DNA from: an uncultured Pirellula sp.
Lineage (GTDB): Bacteria; Planctomycetota; Planctomycetia; Pirellulales; Pirellulaceae
Reading direction: 5' to 3'
Length of the DNA: 64,000 bases
NCBI GenBank assembly: GCA_903892355.1
Contig: CAITIE010000019.1
Coordinates: 1 to 64,000, forward strand
Under the pieces are notes generated by a model. It saw only the letters and a list, made by a program, of their open reading frames with translations. It made no database searches and was not told the origin of the DNA. Positions 1 through 7,614 of the stretch are shown here, piece by piece. The number at the start of each line of letters is the position of its first letter. The first letter of the stretch is position 1. The translations under genes were made by a program, and so were the position numbers.

Positions 1-489
1 ACGAAAACCCATGGTTTGGACAATCTGCTCTGGGTCTACTCGCCCGCGGCGATGGTGGATTCGTCGATTCGACCTACCGATTGGTATTATCCAGGTGACG
101 ACTATGTCGATGTGATTGGTATCGACCTCTATACGGACCAATTGGATCGAGCGCACATCGATGCACGCGGGGGGTATTCGCGGTTGCGCAAGTTTGAGAA
201 ACCCATGGCTTTGTGTGAGATCGGGGGACGGAAGCACGATGGAAGCATGGACACGCATGCGTGCATGGAGGCCGTTTTAGAATGTTGTCCAGATGCTAAG
301 TACATGCTCTTCTGGCATTCATGGGGACCCGCCGGTAATCGCTCACGAGTCGCGATTCCGGACTGTCGCAACCCGAAAAAAATAATGAACGATCCTCGAG
401 CACTTCTTGTTCGAGACACTGATGTCGTATCGCAGATGGAAAAAGTCATCCCAACGAAAAGTAAAGCTTCGTCGCGCAGAGCGGAATAA
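1..489 (+). CDS. GH26-like glycoside hydrolase (beta-mannanase type), 3' end only
   Basis: This is the C-terminal part of a secreted-type glycoside hydrolase; the reading frame is open to base 1, so the gene begins outside the window. The segment reads like the last third of a family 26 beta-mannanase: a W-V-Y-S-P strand near the start, then a P-G-D-D-Y-V-D-V-I-G-I-D segment, then K-P-M-A-L-C-E-I-G, where the Glu sits where GH26 enzymes place the catalytic nucleophile. A W-H-S-W-G segment follows, as expected for the last barrel strands. GH26 enzymes cleave internal beta-1,4-mannosidic bonds. The short Lys/Ser/Arg-rich tail after the domain has no recognisable function. Family assignment comes from motif order only; another clan GH-A family is possible. 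Confidence 0.7.
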   Translation, partial: TKTHGLDNLLWVYSPAAMVDSSIRPTDWYYPGDDYVDVIGIDLYTDQLDRAHIDARGGYSRLRKFEKPMALCEIGGRKHDGSMDTHACMEAVLECCPDAKYMLFWHSWGPAGNRSRVAIPDCRNPKKIMNDPRALLVRDTDVVSQMEKVIPTKSKASSRRAE

Positions 490-649
490 CCCGCAAACAT
501 GTCGCAAACCGAGTCTCGCCCCGTGGCGAGCGTGTCCTTTCTGAAGTCTGTAGGCAAGTGATTGTCGTGCGCCATCAATCTCGTCCTAGGATAGATTGCC
601 CTCTTATTTCTATCACGCCACTTGGTACGTTCGTTGGATCAATCGAGTC

Positions 650-1468
650 ATGAGTTCCACACCGACCATTAATTGTCCACAGGTGGCGTCGATTCCTGTG
701 CTTCAGGTCCCATCGTCTGTTCCCATTGATGCGACACAGATCCAGCCGGTTCCTGTGTTGGCATCGTTGGAGAGTCATGCCGGGGCGGGGTTCTTTTGCC
801 GAGAGTTTAAGGCCCGCTCTAACGATAACCAACTGCCACCGCGCGTCTTGGTCGCGGGATGTGGTGCTGGCCATGAAGCGGTCGCGATTCAGCAGGACCT
901 CAACGGGGTTGTCGATGCGGTAGACATCGAAGATTTTGTGTCTCCCGAGCTAAAGCTCAAATCAGCGGTGCGATTTGGTGTCGCCAGCGTAAGCGAACTT
1001 CCGTTCCAAGACTCGGCCTTTGATGCAATTTTCTATCACCACGTCATCGAGCATGTCGACGATCCTGTCGGTAGTTTGGCCGAGTTGTATCGAGTGCTCG
1101 CGCCGGGCGGGTGGCTGTTTGTTGGGACCCCGAATCGCCTTCGATTGGTGAGTTCCATCGGAGCCCATCAGCAGTCGACTTGGGACGCGACCTTCGCGAA
1201 CAAACTTGCGGACAACCTCCGTGATTGGAAAGATAGATTAACCGGTCGGTTTCGCAACGAACTCGGTGCCCATGCCGGCTTCAGCCGGAGAGAGCTCGAT
1301 CGAATGCTCGCAAGCTATTTTGATGAGCGGCATTGGTTGACTAGGCAATACCTAAAATTCAAGTACTCTTCTGGGCGTGCTGCGAAACTTCTACCTTTTG
1401 CTACAAATCGGTTCGTGTGTTGGTTTGCTGCACCGGCCATTTATGCTCTCTGCCGCAAATCGCCCTGA
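650..1468 (+). CDS. SAM-dependent class I methyltransferase (Methyltransf_11 type)
   Basis: Predicted small-molecule methyltransferase of 272 residues from the ATG at 650. A TTG at 596 would add 18 residues that look unlike protein, so I prefer the ATG. Motif I is V-A-G-C-G-A-G-H-E, the SAM-binding glycine loop. It is followed by an acidic residue ending the next strand (A-V-D-I-E) and then by F-D-A-I-F-Y-H-H-V-I-E-H-V, the motif that defines the Methyltransf_11 group. L-A-P-G-G-W-L-F-V-G-T-P-N is the usual post-motif strand. The C-terminal third is variable and would bind the substrate, which cannot be read from sequence. The next gene converges on it from the other strand. Methyltransferases of this type often act on lipids, sugars or quinones; no neighbour decides which. 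Confidence 0.85.
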   Translation: MSSTPTINCPQVASIPVLQVPSSVPIDATQIQPVPVLASLESHAGAGFFCREFKARSNDNQLPPRVLVAGCGAGHEAVAIQQDLNGVVDAVDIEDFVSPELKLKSAVRFGVASVSELPFQDSAFDAIFYHHVIEHVDDPVGSLAELYRVLAPGGWLFVGTPNRLRLVSSIGAHQQSTWDATFANKLADNLRDWKDRLTGRFRNELGAHAGFSRRELDRMLASYFDERHWLTRQYLKFKYSSGRAAKLLPFATNRFVCWFAAPAIYALCRKSP

Positions 1469-1522
1469 CGCAATGGCTCGTGTCCTAGTCCGTGTGTGTG
1501 GACCCGGCGAAGCTATTAGGCC

Positions 1523-1548
1523 AGTCTTTAAAAGACTCTTTCGGAGTC
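1523..1548. terminator. Two overlapping hairpins in a convergent gap (possible bidirectional terminator)
   Basis: The 126-base gap between the converging methyltransferase and TolC genes holds two adjacent inverted repeats. AGTCT-TTAAA-AGACT occupies 1523-1537, and GACTC-TTTCG-GAGTC occupies 1534-1548. They share bases, so only one can form at a time. Neither is followed by a clear T run, so an intrinsic terminator role is only a guess from position. Confidence 0.3.
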
Positions 1549-1594
1549 AATTGCGAAGATGGATTCCATTCGGATCAGAGTACAATCCTGACCG

Positions 1595-3787
1595 CTAATT
1601 TGCTTCTGGGACGTTGCACGCAAGATGGATTCCCCAACGATCTAACAGCGTCCCCTTTTGCTGATCCACGATTGCGAGGTTGGTATTGTAGATAGCTAGG
1701 GCGGTTGCTGTTGCTGCAACTGCGTCGACGCGGGCTTGCAATGCAGATTGGTAATCGACGAGCGCAACCAGCAATCCTTCTTGGCCAAGTTCCTCAGGCG
1801 GGTTCTCGTACCGGATCTTCGAAAGATTTACCCACTCTTTAGCTTCGGTGAGTTGGCGTAGTGCACTTTCAAATGCAGCGAAGGATAGATGCACGGAGTT
1901 GATGGATTCCGCTAAATTGAAGGCGACGCTTTGCTCGACCGCAGCGAGTAATTCCGAAGATCTCGCGGATTCAAGTTCCGTTTGTCGAAACTTTGCAGTT
2001 GCGTTCCGGTTCCCCATCTGCCGTGAGTAGACGAGTCCGAACGATAAGTCGATAAATTCGAACCGTGACATATCTGCAAGTGCGACGCCGAGATCCTCGT
2101 TGAGTCCGCCTGATCGTAACGTGGATCGGAAGTCGAGTTGAGGCCGTAATTGGTTACGGGCGACTTGACGTTGATTGGCCAGAATTTCAATCTCATGCCG
2201 GCGCAGAAGCAAATCTGGGTTGCGCTGCATAGCTACCGAGACTTCGGATTCCAACTGAAAGGATTGAATACGGAATTCCGGGGCATCTTGGGGTACGAGC
2301 ATGGAGGCGGGTTCGAACGCAAACCCCGACATTTGTGCTAATTGAAGGCTCAGTTTTTGGATTTTTTGTTCCGAATCCAATTTTTGCTGGACCAGATTCT
2401 CAAGCTTCACGCCGACCCGAGCGACATCGGCATAAATGACTCTTTTCGCTTGGTAGCGGAATTTTTCGATTTCGAGCATTCGCTGGGAGAGCTCAATCGC
2501 TTCAATAAGCGCAGCGCGACGAACATTCGCGGCATGCAAGTCCCAGTAAAGCTTCTCGATGGTTACAAGCTGCGTTTGGAGTTTTGACTCGACATTGAGC
2601 CGAGTTTGATCTTCCCGATTCTCAGCAATCCGAATCGTAGCTAGGTTATTTCGACGGCCTGCACCACGGAGGATGGGTTGAACACCCTGAAAGACGAGGC
2701 CCGCTTCGTTGTTTGGATTGAACCCATTGGGATTTCCAGCAGGGAAGAATAAATAGGCAACGGATGGTTCGTAGCCCACGCTCGTGGTTGCACCGGTTGC
2801 CCATTCCTTCGAGAGTCGCGTGATGAAGTCGATTTCATCACGCTTGGTAGCAACTGGAATACCATCTTGGGTAAACGATGCTGGGGGAAGATTGTATTTG
2901 TTGGAGCCTACGAGCGATGATAAGGTTGGATCGAATCGTGATTGCGCGATAGTTATTTGTTGAGCGGCAATCAAAGGGTCCAGTTGGGTGGTCGACTCGA
3001 CGGTCACTTGCGCTCCGAGCGAATGGATTACCTTTTTATTCGTAATGGAGCTTTGGATTGCATCGACCAATGACACATTCTGGAGTTTTAGTGCGTCCAT
3101 TCGGTAACCGAATGGGGGGGGAATTGAGTCCAACTCAGGTAGTTCTTGGGAAGGAAAACTATCGCCGGTGTTTGCATCGCTAATGCCGCTTTCGAGAGTT
3201 GGCGTCGAAACCGTAATTGAGCTTTGTTCTTGCTGGAGTTGAGTGACTTCTCTCGCGGTCGGAAACGCCTCGACTGATGATTCGGCTAGCAAGTCTGTTG
3301 GAGCGAAGATGCGAATATGCTTCAGTGGAAAGTGCGGCTTGGTTATTGTGCGCTCGCTCGCGGGTGAGCTTTCGACAGGGGGGGACGCCGCGTAAATAAG
3401 AGGTGAGCTTCCCCCGCTTTCGTGGGCTAACGAGGCAACTTGCGGTGATCTCGTTCGAAAACCAGTCACTCGGATGGTTGCTGGTTTCGCCGGCTCTCTA
3501 GGTAACGGCTGGGAACTCTCGCGATTCGGGGGGGCGGGGCGAAAGCCCGTGACGCGGACTTGTATTGGCAGCGAGGAACCTTCAGTCGGCAAGTATGAGC
3601 TCGAAGAGGTGGATGAGAACCCTTCCGAATCAGCGACTGGATGGGTGGGACGTACCGCTAGTATACGACCCTGCGCGTTCGCATTGCCTGCTAGGAGAAC
3701 AAGTACGCCGAGCGATTGCACCCGAACCCAGCTTTGCCAGCGTTTCGCAGGCAGTTTTTGGGTGGATGGTTCACGCCGGAACGCCAT
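1595..3787 (-). CDS. TolC-like outer-membrane efflux protein with long Pro/Ser-rich N-terminal extension
   Basis: Outer-membrane channel of the TolC/OEP family, which forms the exit duct for type I secretion and efflux pumps. I start it at the ATG at 3787 (730 residues), with A-A-G-G-A seven bases upstream; an adjacent ATG lies at 3790 and a TTG at 3823. A basic stretch and a hydrophobic run ending A-N-A form a signal peptide to about residue 38. Residues 40-220 are low-complexity Ser/Pro-rich and repeat R-V-T-G-F-R near residues 78 and 106. The channel domain follows, with two long helical halves; typical cues are L-V-D-A-I-Q-S near 245 and E-K-L-Y-W-D-L in the first half. Family members usually have about 450 residues, so the extension is unusual. 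It is divergent from the repeat-peptide and M50-HlyD genes and is the natural outer-membrane partner for them. Confidence 0.88.
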   Translation of the reverse strand: MAFRREPSTQKLPAKRWQSWVRVQSLGVLVLLAGNANAQGRILAVRPTHPVADSEGFSSTSSSSYLPTEGSSLPIQVRVTGFRPAPPNRESSQPLPREPAKPATIRVTGFRTRSPQVASLAHESGGSSPLIYAASPPVESSPASERTITKPHFPLKHIRIFAPTDLLAESSVEAFPTAREVTQLQQEQSSITVSTPTLESGISDANTGDSFPSQELPELDSIPPPFGYRMDALKLQNVSLVDAIQSSITNKKVIHSLGAQVTVESTTQLDPLIAAQQITIAQSRFDPTLSSLVGSNKYNLPPASFTQDGIPVATKRDEIDFITRLSKEWATGATTSVGYEPSVAYLFFPAGNPNGFNPNNEAGLVFQGVQPILRGAGRRNNLATIRIAENREDQTRLNVESKLQTQLVTIEKLYWDLHAANVRRAALIEAIELSQRMLEIEKFRYQAKRVIYADVARVGVKLENLVQQKLDSEQKIQKLSLQLAQMSGFAFEPASMLVPQDAPEFRIQSFQLESEVSVAMQRNPDLLLRRHEIEILANQRQVARNQLRPQLDFRSTLRSGGLNEDLGVALADMSRFEFIDLSFGLVYSRQMGNRNATAKFRQTELESARSSELLAAVEQSVAFNLAESINSVHLSFAAFESALRQLTEAKEWVNLSKIRYENPPEELGQEGLLVALVDYQSALQARVDAVAATATALAIYNTNLAIVDQQKGTLLDRWGIHLACNVPEAN

Positions 3788-4095
3788 CATGCAATCCTTC
3801 TCTGGGCTGAATAATCCTGACAATCGGATTCTTGGTCAGATTCGTCACGTTGGAATCCGTTCCTTCACGCTAAGGAAGCGGGATTTTGGGGTACCGATGA
3901 ATTGTTGGCTCTTGTTGAGTAATAACCGCAATAATCCGTAAAGTCAGCTTGGATTGTCTTATCGGGAAACTCGTTGTTTATGGGGAGTCTTCCATTGAAC
4001 ACAGCATTTGGGCAATTAATCTAAAACCAAGTGGTCGCCTTTAACTTGCGAGGCGGTTTTGTTTTCAATCAATGAATTCATAGGAAAGATTATTA
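3788..4095. promoter_or_regulatory. Divergent control region between tolC-like gene and repeat peptide
   Basis: Roughly 300 bases separate two divergent genes, so promoters for both should lie here. I see no convincing -35/-10 pair. Near the peptide gene, CGCCT at about 4036 can pair with AGGCG at about 4051, and a TTTTGTTTT run follows (4057-4065). This could be a leader hairpin or a weak terminator ahead of the peptide start. A-G-G-A-A-A at about 4082 is the ribosome site for the peptide gene. Confidence 0.3.
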
Positions 4096-4305
4096 ATGGC
4101 AAAGTTCAGTTTGACCCGTCTCGAAGAGCGAATTGTTCCATGCGCGGTTGCCTGCGGTTGCTATTGCGGCGGTAGCGGCAAGGGGCACTCGGGTAAGGGG
4201 CACTCAGGGAAGGGTAAGTCGAACAAGGGGCACTCGGGCAAGGGACGATCGGGTAAGGGGCATTCCCACAAAGGACGTTCCGGCAAGGGTGGAAAGTGCA
4301 AGTAA
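4096..4305 (+). CDS. Small exported Cys peptide with eight S-G-K-G-H-type pentapeptide repeats
   Basis: A 69-residue peptide. Residues 1-15 end in L-E-E-R-I-V-P, resembling the planctomycete motif found at the N-terminus of many extracytoplasmic proteins. Residues 16-24 are C-A-V-A-C-G-C-Y-C (four Cys in nine residues). Residues 27-66 are eight consecutive pentapeptides of the form S-G-K-G-[H/K/R], with N or H at position 2 in two copies, and the end is K-C-K. The mature part is strongly basic and Gly-rich. A-G-G-A-A-A lies about eight bases before the ATG, and an intrinsic terminator follows the stop by 50 bases, so it looks like a discrete transcription unit. Its neighbours are a TolC channel and an M50-HlyD fusion. 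The function is unknown; a processed, exported peptide (metal-binding, antimicrobial or wall-associated) is inference. Confidence 0.75.
   Translation: MAKFSLTRLEERIVPCAVACGCYCGGSGKGHSGKGHSGKGKSNKGHSGKGRSGKGHSHKGRSGKGGKCK
4174..4293 (+). repeat. Tandem 15-bp coding repeat, eight units, in the Cys peptide
   Basis: Eight 15-base units close to TCGGGTAAGGGGCAC lie in frame and encode the pentapeptides of residues 27-66. Units differ by a few bases, and third-position changes are common while G-K-G is kept, which suggests selection on the protein rather than a fresh slippage array. Confidence 0.85.
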
Positions 4306-4354
4306 TCTCTGGTGAAATCCAGGTATCTTGAAGTTCCTCAATATGAGTGAAGAG

Positions 4355-4390
4355 CCACGATGTGTACTCGCTACACGCCGTGGTTTTTTT
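4355..4390 (+). terminator. Intrinsic terminator after the Cys peptide gene
   Basis: CCACG at 4355-4359 pairs with CGTGG at 4379-4383, and GTGTA pairs with TACAC inside it. The loop is CTCGC and seven T follow (4384-4390). This is a textbook Rho-independent terminator. It separates the peptide gene from the ParB-like and M50-HlyD genes on the same strand, so read-through would set their ratio unless they have their own promoter in 4391-4622. Confidence 0.85.
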
Positions 4391-4622
4391 GTTTGGTCAC
4401 CCGAGAATCGCTCCAATATGGTAATTCTGGCAAGGCCGGCCGTAACAACCAGAAAAAGCAAGATATTTGATACATCTGCACGATACTGTGGGACTCTGGC
4501 GAGATCTTACCGGTGTTGCACGCAGGCTTTTCGGGCGTGGAATTAAGCTGGAGGTGAGCGTAGGGTTGGACGGCGTAGGATTGTCACTTGCCTACCCGTC
4601 AAGCAGCACTTGAGACACTTAG

Positions 4623-5075
4623 ATGGGAGACATGGTCGTGGAATCAGGCACCGCAGCGCCGTGTGATGAACAAAGTGCCCCAGACGATTGTCCGCAATGC
4701 GGAACAGGCCCTGAGACATACACCATGCTCAGGGGGATGTATAAATTTGACGTCGACCTCGCACGCTCGATTGTGTCCGATGGACGCGAACCGCTCGCAC
4801 TTGACATAGAAGATGTTAAGTACGCGCTGGAGTGGTCTGTCATCCACGAACCGCACCTCGACCACGTGGACCTGACCTACCCAGGTATCATAGCGCACTA
4901 CTGGTACCCGGATACATCAGGGGAGTTGCTGCACGGGACTGTTCTCATCGATGGGCATCACCGCGCTGCCAAGGCATTACAGCGTAACGTACCGTTTTAT
5001 GTGGTTGTCTTAACAGAAGCTGAAAGCAAAAAGGTAACCCTTCGATCGCCCGAAGTTGGCGTTGCGATGGAGTGA
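4623..5075 (+). CDS. Small protein with ParB-like D-G-H-H-R motif, unknown function
   Basis: A 150-residue protein I do not recognise as a named family. The N-terminal 30 residues contain C-P-Q-C and further Cys, suggesting a metal or disulfide site. Near residues 116-127 it has L-I-D-G-H-H-R-A-A-K-A-L followed by P-F-Y-V-V-V-L, closely resembling the signature of ParB/Srx-fold domains, where D-G-x-H-R-x-x-A binds a nucleotide (CTP in ParB, ATP in sulfiredoxin). No DNA-binding helix-turn-helix follows, so a chromosome-partition role is unlikely. The stop codon ends four bases before the GTG of the M50-HlyD gene, so the two are probably translated together. A nucleotide-dependent role in handling the exported peptide is inference. 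Confidence 0.75.
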   Translation: MGDMVVESGTAAPCDEQSAPDDCPQCGTGPETYTMLRGMYKFDVDLARSIVSDGREPLALDIEDVKYALEWSVIHEPHLDHVDLTYPGIIAHYWYPDTSGELLHGTVLIDGHHRAAKALQRNVPFYVVVLTEAESKKVTLRSPEVGVAME

Positions 5076-5079
5076 GGTA

Positions 5080-7614
5080 GTGGGTAACCCTAATCTTGCG
5101 CTGAAATCGATCGCTGATTCAATCGCTCCGGAGGCGGAATCTGAGCTGCTGCCTACGTTAAAGCCTTCCGTTCTACTTGTGGAGCTTGGCGGCGGTGAGT
5201 ATGTCGTCAAAGATTCTAATACGCAGGCTTATTTCCAAGCCGGTGAATCGGAACATTTTTTGCTTCGTAATTTAGCCGAGGGAATTACTTACCCGGAGTT
5301 GAGGTCGCGTTACTCATCGCGATTTGGCGAGGATCTCGAGCGAGCGGATTTGGATCCTTTTTTGGAAACTTTGGTTCGTCGTAAATTGATGGAACCAACA
5401 TCAGGGTTCACGGTTACCAACCCCTCGTCAGTCGATCGACTCTCATCGAATGAATACGCGGAAGATGATTTCGAGATAGAGCAAGATGGCCCGCTGAGTC
5501 GTTGGGGGAAAGGAAGTCTACTCTACTACCGATTGCCGTTGCTCGATCCAGACAAACTCCTGGCTCGCATTGTCAACACGGCACCATGGATTTGGACCAA
5601 AGGCTTTTTGCTGGCGTCACTGATGATGATGCTGTGTGCACTTTATGTTTTGGCAAGCCAAAGGGATGCCTTTGCTGTATCGGTCGGATACGCATTGCGG
5701 TGGGAGACGTTGCTTTTGGTGGGGGCTATATCTTTTTTCGTGACAGCGCTTCACGAAACCGCCCATGGCGCGACGTGCAAACGATTTGGCGGAGAAGTGC
5801 GCGAGGCAGGCGTGCTCATTATGATGATGATCCCGTGCATGTATGTCAATGTCTCCGATGCGTGGACGATTAAAGAACGTTGGAAGAGGATGTTGATCAC
5901 GGCAGCAGGTGGATACATGGACCTGTGCATTTGGGCAATTTGTGTCTTTTTGTGGAGGATATCACTTCCCGGAACCTTGTTTCATCATCTCGCGTTCATC
6001 GTCATGTCGACATGCGGTGCGCGCGGTTTGATCAATTTCAATCCTTTGCTCCGTTTTGACGGGTACTACCTGCTTGGGGATTACTTAAAGATATCAAATC
6101 TCTATGCGCAAGGTCGCGAGTATTGGATGCGTCATCTGGTTTGGTTTTTTTGGGGTGCGGCGCGGCCCGAGAAGCAGGAGCGGGGTGTGACCCTTCTTCT
6201 CTACGGATTGATGAGTTGGAGTTTCGCAGTTTCCTTTTTGAGCTTTTTACTTTTGAATTTGATGGGCTACGTGAGCCTCCGGTATGGCGTTCTGGGTTTT
6301 TGTTTTGGAGCAGTTCTCATGACTTACGCAGTTCGACGGGTTTTTCGAGGCTTCATCGGGACTGAGTTCATCGAGATGTTGAAGTCTCGTACTACTCGGA
6401 CACTTGCGTGGCTCGGGGCACTGGGCGTCGGTGCCCTTCTTCTGTTCCTCGTACCTGTTCCTTATTATTCCGTTGGTGAGTTCGAAGTTCGCCCGAGCGA
6501 GTCTGTTGATGTGCCATTCCCCGTTCCTAGTTTTATCCAAGACGTCGTCGTCGACGATGGTGCATTTGTCAACCAAGGAGACGTGTTGGTGCAGTTGCGA
6601 TCTCCTGATTTGGTGAGTCAAATCGAAGCGAAAGAAGCCGAACTCAAAGAATCGATAGCCAATCTGCAACGGTTGAAAGCTGGTTCCCGGCCCGAGGAGA
6701 TCCTGGAACAAGAATCCCGGGTTCGGCGATTAACAAGCTGGTGCGAATTGGGACGCGTCGAAGTAGAGACGACCAAGGAAGCCTTGAAACATCAATTGGA
6801 AGCCCTTGAACATCGTATCGGTCAAGCGAGGACTGAGTTGCAGCATGCCGAAAAGGCGATCGGACTTTCGGAACGGCTTGCGAGGCAGGGCGCACTCGCT
6901 GAATCGCAATTGGAACGTGAAAGGACGAAGATGAATGTGCTTCGGCAGAGAGTAGCCGAAGTGGAATCGCAACGATCGGTTGCGGCGACCGAAGGTGTAC
7001 GAGTTGCGATGGCCGAAATGGCCCGCCGAGAACAAGAACTTGCTGATGCGGAGGCGAAACTTCGATTGCTTAAACTAGGTTCGCGCCCCGAGGATATCGC
7101 CGCGGAAGAGGCAAGGAAAGAAAGGCTTGCAGAGGAGCTGGACTTTCTAACAATTCAGATTGAAAGCATGAAGGTAATTGCCCCCGTTTCCGGCCATGTT
7201 TCCTCGTCCCGTTTGAGGGAAAAAACGGGAGGGTTTGGAGCGAAGGGGTCCTTGTTATGCCAGATTCAGAGGCAAGGCTTGGATCGTATCGAAGTCAATT
7301 TGCCGGAGGATGATTCACTGACAGTTACTCCAGGCCAGCAGGTTACTTTTAAGGCCAGAGCTTTACCATTAGAAACGTTCCATGGAGAGATCGTACGTAT
7401 CGCGCCAACCACGCAAAAGCCCGTAGACCCCTTGGTTCCACAGAAGTCAAACACCAAACCGACGCTGGTTCTTCATTGTCGCATCGAGGGAGTTGACGGA
7501 AAGCTCAAGTCAGGGATGAGTGGTTTTGCTCGTGTATCTAAGGGATGGAGTACGTTGGGTCGAGTGATTCAGCTAAAGGCGTATCAATACCTACGAACCG
7601 AGTTTTGGTGGTAG
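5080..7614 (+). CDS. M50 zinc metallopeptidase fused to HlyD-type membrane adaptor, with PqqD-like N-terminus
   Basis: The product has 844 residues from GTG 5080, which has G-G-A-G seven bases upstream; TTG 5056 is an alternative without a ribosome site. Residues 30-105 resemble a PqqD-like peptide-binding winged helix. Residues 170-460 are a multi-spanning site-2-protease core: H-E-T-A-H at 225-229 supplies the zinc ligands and catalytic Glu, and N-P-L-L-R-F-D-G at 321-328 supplies the third ligand. After a last membrane helix, residues 475-835 form an HlyD adaptor: split lipoyl half, long coiled coil with L-K-x-G-S-R-P-E twice, second lipoyl half (A-P-V-S-G-H-V), then beta-barrel. HlyD adaptors bridge the inner membrane to TolC. 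Fusion to an intramembrane protease suggests cleavage and export are coupled. No ABC ATPase is encoded nearby. Confidence 0.88.
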   Translation: MGNPNLALKSIADSIAPEAESELLPTLKPSVLLVELGGGEYVVKDSNTQAYFQAGESEHFLLRNLAEGITYPELRSRYSSRFGEDLERADLDPFLETLVRRKLMEPTSGFTVTNPSSVDRLSSNEYAEDDFEIEQDGPLSRWGKGSLLYYRLPLLDPDKLLARIVNTAPWIWTKGFLLASLMMMLCALYVLASQRDAFAVSVGYALRWETLLLVGAISFFVTALHETAHGATCKRFGGEVREAGVLIMMMIPCMYVNVSDAWTIKERWKRMLITAAGGYMDLCIWAICVFLWRISLPGTLFHHLAFIVMSTCGARGLINFNPLLRFDGYYLLGDYLKISNLYAQGREYWMRHLVWFFWGAARPEKQERGVTLLLYGLMSWSFAVSFLSFLLLNLMGYVSLRYGVLGFCFGAVLMTYAVRRVFRGFIGTEFIEMLKSRTTRTLAWLGALGVGALLLFLVPVPYYSVGEFEVRPSESVDVPFPVPSFIQDVVVDDGAFVNQGDVLVQLRSPDLVSQIEAKEAELKESIANLQRLKAGSRPEEILEQESRVRRLTSWCELGRVEVETTKEALKHQLEALEHRIGQARTELQHAEKAIGLSERLARQGALAESQLERERTKMNVLRQRVAEVESQRSVAATEGVRVAMAEMARREQELADAEAKLRLLKLGSRPEDIAAEEARKERLAEELDFLTIQIESMKVIAPVSGHVSSSRLREKTGGFGAKGSLLCQIQRQGLDRIEVNLPEDDSLTVTPGQQVTFKARALPLETFHGEIVRIAPTTQKPVDPLVPQKSNTKPTLVLHCRIEGVDGKLKSGMSGFARVSKGWSTLGRVIQLKAYQYLRTEFWW

